A DNA stretch of 64,000 nucleotides, taken from contig KN834789.1 in NCBI GenBank assembly GCA_000827265.1, positions 226,999-290,998 of the forward strand. The letters run 5' to 3'. Shown here piece after piece: positions 58,415 to 64,000 of the stretch (position 1 is the stretch's first letter; every line of letters begins with the position of its first letter). The notes beneath the pieces are model-generated. The model made no database searches. It was not told the origin of the DNA and saw only the letters and a program-made list of their open reading frames with translations. Origin of the DNA: Collybiopsis luxurians FD-317 M1 (Eukaryota > Basidiomycota > Agaricomycetes > Agaricales > Omphalotaceae). Position numbers and translations under genes: made by a program.

Positions 58415-59606
58415 GGTGTTTATTATGGAAAAGGGAGGTGATAGACGAGCGAGCTTTTCAAGAGCCCTCGGATAGAGCGCGGAGACATTTCGAAGCTGTG
58501 AGCTCGGAGGCTTGACGGAGCAGTTCGAAAGTAAAACTTTTCAGTCAATGTTCAGAGACGATTCTTTGTCATTTGAGTGTCGACAAGATGCTACTCATAT
58601 TTTACCGGTTTTACGCGAGCTATGTAGTGCGAAGTAGGCTTACAGCTAAACTGCGCCCCGATGAGATTGATTACGAATGTAGTGTTAGCAATCTGGTGCC
58701 AGCGACTTGTCGATAGTGAAAAAATAACCCAGGACGAAACTTGGTATAGAAGGAGAAGTAAGCTGCGTCACTTTGAGATATAGAGGAGTCATGGCTACGC
58801 CTTGATTGCGAAAGAACGAACAGAGCCCAGACTCACATATGATAGAACCTAAGGAAAGTTAGTGAGCTGCGTCTCAATGTACTGAGACTGTACTAACCTG
58901 ATACGGCGCCGCCACAACCTTTGACAGTTGGACGACGCTGCCGCATCTCCCAGCTTCGGAAACTGCTGCTTCCCGGGATGATGAACATCCCGTCATCAGA
59001 GAGATCCAGTCTGACCGATTATTTGACGGAAGACCTCGCTTTTAGCCAGAAAGGCAGCCCCAAGGGTCCCCGAGTGCACTGGGATGCCGTGGATAGGGTA
59101 AAGAAGGGAAAGTAGAAATCCAAGAACATAGAGGAATAGGACAATGAGCATTTAGAAGTAGATGTCCGGGAAGGCCAAGCGGCACGCCCGCAGCAGCTTC
59201 AAGGAGCATCTCTGTCCGAAACTGCGGGTCCAAGAGAGATAAAACAGCGTCGCAAAAGTCTATAAAGGTTCGAGAAACTCCAATTCCGCAGTCAATTCAC
59301 GGGAAATAAATCATAGAAGTGTACCTACAACTGACGAAGACAAGATGAGTAGGAAGGACATTTAGATAGAGATTTTTGGTACGTGGAAAAATACTTGAGT
59401 CAAAGGAACGTCGACGGTATTTCCAGAACATTCAGAGATACCTACGTTGCTCACTCAACAGTACAGCCGGGTTTTATTGATCAGTCGAGCATATCGAGGA
59501 TATTAGTATGTGATTATACAAAACAACCGACTACCTAGCAATCAGTGTTTGAGGGATCGAGGATGTGAAAGTCTGATCAATTTGACCGATAAATAATTCT
59601 AATTGA
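58415..59606. other. 1.2-kb spacer between the tandem reductase genes
   Basis: No gene is recognisable. Open frames up to 64 codons (for example 58921-59115) have no similarity to the flanking reductases and cannot be extended by splicing. It carries the promoter of copy 1 and the 3' end of copy 2. I found no clear remnant of a third reductase. Confidence 0.4.
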
Positions 59607-60865
59607 TTATTCTGTTTCTTGGGGATTCACGACAAGCTTCACCCCACTAACATCACCATTTTGCAATCGTTTCACTCCACCAGGGACGGCATTTAGGCCT
59701 CCGGGAAGAATTTCCACACGATTAGGCTACATCGATCATCAGTTCAGAATCAAGTAGTACACTGACTGGGTGCATACCTTGATGACTCCATCTTGCACCC
59801 ACTGTGGCAATATCTTCCACATCAATGCTCCGAATTCTCTATGCTGAGGGATATGCACGGAAGCAGCTGACCCAAATACCCTTTTCCCTGTGGGTTTGTC
59901 GTCTGGGTACTTGAAGAAAGGCGGAACTGCAGTGCCCATTACGCCATTGGGAGCGAGACAAGCAAAAGCGGCAGCTTGAACCTCCGGCGAAGAAACATAT
60001 GCGACATAGATGGTTTTGATAGGCGTAGAAGTAATACCTTTGAGGTAGTCAGATAGGGCGCCGAAAGAGACATTGGCGCGGTCGACGATATGGGTTGCTC
60101 CGAGTGATATGAGATAGTCGGTGTGTTTCCCAGATGCATAGGCGATGATGGTGCTGAACCCGAGGATTTTGAGAATTTGGATGGCTAAGCGAAAGATATA
60201 AGTGCCAGGAACATGGCGAGAGTCTGAGCATAAATGAACATACCAAATTGGCCTACTGAAGAGCCGCCCCCAATGACGAGAGCAGCTTGACCGGAAAACT
60301 TTACTTTCGGGTCCAAACTGGGGTTTAATCCAGCCCCAATCGCATTTTTGGCCAGAAGAGGAAATGCTGCAGTGGTGAATGCCAAAGGTATTGAGGATGC
60401 TTCAGCGTAACTGAGATGCGAAGGAATCTAAGAATAAGAGTTTATCCAGCCATGTTGATGAGATGGACTATTGATACTCACCTTGCCGACAGTCCAGACC
60501 GGAACCACAGCGTATTGCTGGAATGCTTCGTGACCCTTCATGAGTTCGCCAGGGAAGAATCTATCAGCGTCAGTACGTGTCAACACTTCGAATAATCGCT
60601 CATAGGTAGTCACTCACACTGGATCGCCTTTCGCAAAGCCCTGAACGGTCTCACCGAGCTCCTCCACATCACCAGCTGCGTCCACACCAAGAACGGCTGG
60701 ATAACTCAGTGGAAAGCCAGCTCCTGATTGGAGATGGAACTCATATGGATTCAATGCAGCTGCACGGACTTTGACGAGGATTTCCCCATAAGCAGGCTTG
60801 GGGATTGGCACGTCAGATACGACCAAAGGGGTGTTTACTGCTTTGAGAACAACAGCTTTTTGCAT
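59607..60865 (-). CDS. Medium-chain reductase, enoyl/quinone reductase type (copy 2)
   Basis: A tandem paralogue of the gene at 57151-58414 with the same domain order and introns at matching places. The start ATG at 60865 gives MQKAVVLKAVNTPLVVSDVP. Next come YGEILVKVRAAALNPYEFHL, YPAVLGVDAAGDVEELGETV, FFPGELMKGHEAFQQYAVVP, the cofactor motif ALVIGGGSSVGQF and AIQILKILGF, SLGATHIVDRANVSFGALSD, and the C-terminal NRVEILPGGLNAVPGGVKRL. Compared with copy 1 the N-terminus is about eight residues shorter and the loop around residue 290 differs (PPFFKYPDDKPTGKRVFGSA). Function unknown; substrates may have diverged after duplication. Confidence 0.85.
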
Positions 60866-61077
60866 GGTGAGATAGATGTCAATGTCTTTTGTTGGCCTCT
60901 TTTGAAGGCTCTTCACGGAAAGGAGTCGGAGAAGTTCTCAGAGTCGGGGACATCGCGGAGCTATAGACTATACTGGAGACCAATGAGTGTCGGAAGTTAA
61001 CCGAAGGTGCAGGCGGAGAGAGAGGCGCGTCAAAGTAATGGCGTCACGCGTCGTTTTTCCCACGGAATACAGAGTAA
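60866..61077. promoter_or_regulatory. Divergent promoter region, reductase copy 2 / PXA gene
   Basis: About 210 bases lie between the opposed start codons. No core promoter element stands out. Function inferred from position. Confidence 0.4.
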
Positions 61078-62734
61078 ATGTCCCGCCGTCATGCACCATC
61101 CGAGGTATCGAATAACAGCCATACAACTAACAATCTAGCTCATAGATCAGTTCCTTTATCCAAGAGACTTCTCTTTCCTTCAGCTCCTCCTTCCTCCTTC
61201 GATCTTCCTCCCTTACTCCTTACCCCCGTTCCTTCTGAACTCAATGCAGAACTGTACGACTTTATTGCTCTCGCCTTGCGGGCTTTCGTTCAACCTTGGT
61301 GGACAAAAATTACTCGATACGACAAAGAATTCTTGCCTGTGATAACTGAAATCCTTACCCATGTCTTTCGCACACTCGAAGAACGGCTGACGAAGGCACA
61401 CCAGCGAGGAGACTTGGCTGATTTGGTGTTTCGAGACATTCCCCTTCTTATCACCCAACATTACCGTGATTTTCGACTTGCCCAGAATAAAGCAAATTCA
61501 TCCTATGCAGCCAGCGGCGCCCTTTCAGTTCCTACCATGTTTTATGCCAGCCAGTCACATATGGCAGTAAAACCGGGAGGCGAATTAGACTTAGTTTATG
61601 TCCGGTTTTTGGTTGACCACATTCTGAAAACATGTCTTCCAAAGCAGGATTGGGATCCCGAACCCGAACGTGTTATCGTCCGCGAGATTATCGTCAAAAT
61701 AGTGGCAAATGACATTTTCGGCAAGATCACCCAGCCGTGGTTCATAGAGAAGATGATCCTGGAGCAATTGATGAGTATCCCAAAGGCAAAGCCCAAGGAC
61801 TCGACGCCGCATCCAAATACGTTCTCCATGCACTCTATTTTGGTCTTCGTTCTCACTCTCATCCAATCCATCTCTGGTGCTTGCTTGGCGCTAGCTCACG
61901 CCTACAAACAATCCGTCGTCACTATCAAAGAAGTAAATCAATATTCCGAGGCAGCGCGTGCTGAAACCATACCTCCGCCACTACGAACATCATCTCCTTC
62001 TCCTCCACAAGTCGACATAGACCCCCTATCAGTATCGCAGACGCCTTCCGAGCGCTCCGCGCAGTCCCTGAAACCTTCCGATTCATCTATCGCCTCCGTT
62101 TCGCCTGAGCCGACTGCCTCCGGCGAATCTCCATTATCAGCAGATGCGAATAAAGACCTTCCGCACGACTACGCTGCCCTCCCTTTGCTCATGGTCGCGG
62201 AAATATTTTCGACAAATTCACGGTTCGCGAGCAACACGATCATCAGTACTGCTGGAATGGCAACTAGCCAGGGCGTTGCTGGAAAATGGCTTGACAAGTA
62301 CGGTTGCTCTACTGATTCCTGTTCCAAAAGCTCACTTTCACAGGTTCCTGCCGTACTTCTTAACACGGACACTATCTACTTCTCTACTACTTAACATTAC
62401 CCGTACCGCTAAGCGCACCCTCTTTCCTAATGGATACCCTGCTCCACCCCCAATAGACCCAACGCCGGAAGAGCAGGCTGAAACGAGGCGGAGGCTGGTT
62501 CACTTTCTTGATGATAGCTGTGAGCGTCCTCATGATTGTTTGCATTGCATATTTTTTTTTGTTGACTTTTGTCCAACAGCGCTCGCGCCGCTCCTTCTTG
62601 GCCCGCGTCCTTCCGCCACCATATCCGCTGCATTAGAGCCTTTGGAGAGCAAGGAGTGTAACGCTCATTTAATCATACTGCTGCTGGATCGCATTCTGGG
62701 CGTATTGTTCCCGGAGCTGTTTGAAGGGACATAA
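61078..62734 (+). CDS. PXA-domain membrane-trafficking protein
   Basis: The ATG at 61078 opens a long first exon. An N-terminal Ser/Pro-rich stretch is followed by a PXA domain at about residues 55-230. Its blocks are YDFIALALRAFVQPWWTKIT, FLPVITEILTHVFRTLEERL, DLADLVFRDIPLLITQHYRD and YVRFLVDHILKTCLPKQDWD. PXA domains accompany PX domains in sorting-nexin-like proteins (for example yeast Mdm1) that tether organelles and bind phosphoinositides. I see no PX or RGS domain here, so this is a PXA-only protein. A hydrophobic stretch (HSILVFVLTLIQSISGACLA) may be membrane-embedded. A disordered Ser-rich linker follows. Two introns (about 62298-62344 and 62520-62579) lead to the C-terminal helices LPYFLTRTLSTSLLL and ALEPLESKECNAHLIILLLD. 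Length is near 520 residues. Confidence 0.82.
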
Positions 62735-64000
62735 CTGGATCTTGGATATCATTGTACTTAATGGGTGTGTTTGAAGGACACTTGTCATGATTAACTTGGA
62801 CTGTAGACGGTTGGTAGACGGGCTAACAAGTAGAGAACGGGATTTGCCGAACTCATTTTCAGGGAGGCGTTTGAATCGGGGATTGCCGTACCTTACATTC
62901 GTGACCTTTTACCGTTGGTAGCCTTTCGGCGATTGCCGTACTTTACATTCGTGAAGATTCTAAACTTTTTATCCGTTCATTTTGTGTTGGTAGCCTTTCA
63001 AGTTACTTACGGTACGAGAATACCTACTGGATTACTTTTTCGAAGCCTGAAAATGGCCTCTAAACAAGAAACGTTGGCCATGTCGGGAAAACCCGAACTA
63101 GATTGATGAAATGATGATCACGAGCGTGTTCCCATAAGGGAAGTATAGACACGTCTGGTTTTTCGCGTTCGAATCGCGTCTCGAATGAGCCTCAAACCAA
63201 CCCAATACATGAACCTAAAGTCCGTTCGCGTTCGAGAATCGATTTACCGCTTGTTCAGGTCGTTTGAACTCAACTTTGGGAAAATGTTGACCTAAACCGG
63301 CAATTACCGAAAATCGGCAACTTGCAGTATAAATTGACGGTCACTGTGTCAGTATCGGTTCATTCCTTAAGGAATCAACGGGAACCGCTTCTTCTTCGCA
63401 CCCTTCATCCTCCTAGAATCGAGTGTGTGCTTGGCTGAGGCTTTCTTTTCGCTTTTCGTCATATCTGAGTCTCTCACCTGTTGTGTAAACCTTTGGCCTT
63501 TCTGGCTGTGGTGCGTTGTCCAATTCCGATCGCGAGAATGAGTTTTTTTTACTTACATTATGCTAGTAGGCCGTCGCCGACTATGTGCAATGTCATAGTG
63601 GTGGCCCCTGCAGGAGCAAGTTCGAAATCGCTGAGGTGAAATTGGGCTCCAGAGTAATTCGTTCGGTTGTCTGATTGCTGAATTTTTCTTTGCAATGCAG
63701 GTCAGTCGCAAAATGAAATCCTTTCATATACAGTACAAAAATGCAGAAAAAGAAGAGTCATACTACAAGGCTTTCTCTTCAACGCTCCACTCCTCGATCC
63801 TGCACTGTCATTGGTTGCTCGGAACATCTACAGTGCTTTGCGTAATTCTGCGGCCCTCCGGAATCTATACCGTTGTTTATTTGTATTTATGTGATCTGCG
63901 CGCCTACAGAGCGCTAGTGTACTGAGCATATCTGTATGTCATATTCGCAGCTTTATGGGCACCAGCTAATCAGGTTATTGGTTTATAATGTTGGCCCAGT
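62735..64000. other. Right-hand end without a recognised gene
   Basis: This 1.27-kb stretch after the PXA gene has no frame with recognisable protein content. A 76-codon frame at 63695-63925 starts just after a splice-acceptor-like pyrimidine tract (ending gcaatgcag), so a spliced gene or UTR extending beyond the window is possible. A TATA-like octamer TATAAATT occurs at 63328-63335. Short internal duplications are described separately. Confidence 0.4.
62881..62999. repeat. Interleaved short direct repeats
   Basis: A 24-base element beginning gattgccgtac and ending cattcgtga occurs at 62881-62904 and again at 62931-62954 with one change. A 14-base element, gttggtagcctttc, occurs at 62914-62927 and 62986-62999. 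The order A-B-A-B suggests a local segment duplication followed by small insertions. No known element is recognised. Confidence 0.75.

Noticed and set aside
63160..63190. TTCGAAT motif suggesting a tRNA T-loop
   Set aside because: No matching acceptor or anticodon stems and no A-box upstream; the hairpin is only a CGCG palindrome.
63300..63420. TATA-containing stretch as a possible retrotransposon LTR
   Set aside because: No matching second copy, no TG...CA terminal repeats and no reverse transcriptase or gag-like frame in the window.

Overview
This is a gene-dense nuclear segment of a filamentous basidiomycete, most likely an Agaricomycete. Genes are close together and often divergent. Almost all are broken by introns of about 45-65 nt with GT-AG ends (at least one clear GC-AG case). 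The gene set is ordinary fungal housekeeping plus a few poorly known genes. No bacterial operons, CRISPR arrays, rRNA genes or intact transposons are visible. Coding coordinates below run from start codon to stop codon and include introns. Exons were joined by reading splice sites by eye, so individual junctions may be off.

Layout. 1-10 kb is a chromatin and genome-stability block: a PWWP-like protein (5' end outside the window), a chromodomain protein, a small BRI3-family membrane protein, and a Tudor/BRCT checkpoint mediator of the Rad9/Crb2/53BP1 type. 10-22 kb holds a single-pass membrane protein, a UDP-galactose-type nucleotide-sugar transporter, a full-length proton-translocating NAD(P) transhydrogenase, a DapA-family aldolase and the tRNA pseudouridine synthase Pus4. 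22-32 kb holds Mediator subunit 16, a proteasome assembly chaperone 3 homologue, the NatB auxiliary subunit (Mdm20/NAA25) and the RPA32 subunit of replication protein A. 32-51 kb holds the lipid-transfer autophagy protein ATG2, ribosome biogenesis factor RLP24, a RibD-like deaminase, the histone chaperone SPT6, a small conserved membrane protein of unknown role, SRP54 and the SAGA subunit SPT8. 51-64 kb is more accessory: a LaeA-like methyltransferase, a secreted glycine-rich repeat protein, thymidylate kinase, two tandem medium-chain reductase paralogues, a PXA-domain protein and about 1.3 kb without a recognisable gene.

How the genes relate. SPT6 and SPT8 both act in RNA polymerase II transcription through chromatin, and Med16 belongs to Mediator. 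The chromodomain, PWWP and Tudor proteins are predicted readers of modified histones. This clustering is probably incidental. Several pairs share very short divergent promoters: MED16/PAC3 (50 bp), SRP54/SPT8 (71 bp) and deaminase/SPT6 (106 bp).

I see no clear candidate for a wholly new multi-gene system. The most distinctive items are the glycine-rich protein, whose introns all fall in phase 2, the chromodomain protein with an unrecognised C-terminal module, and the conserved small membrane protein at 46.1-46.9 kb.
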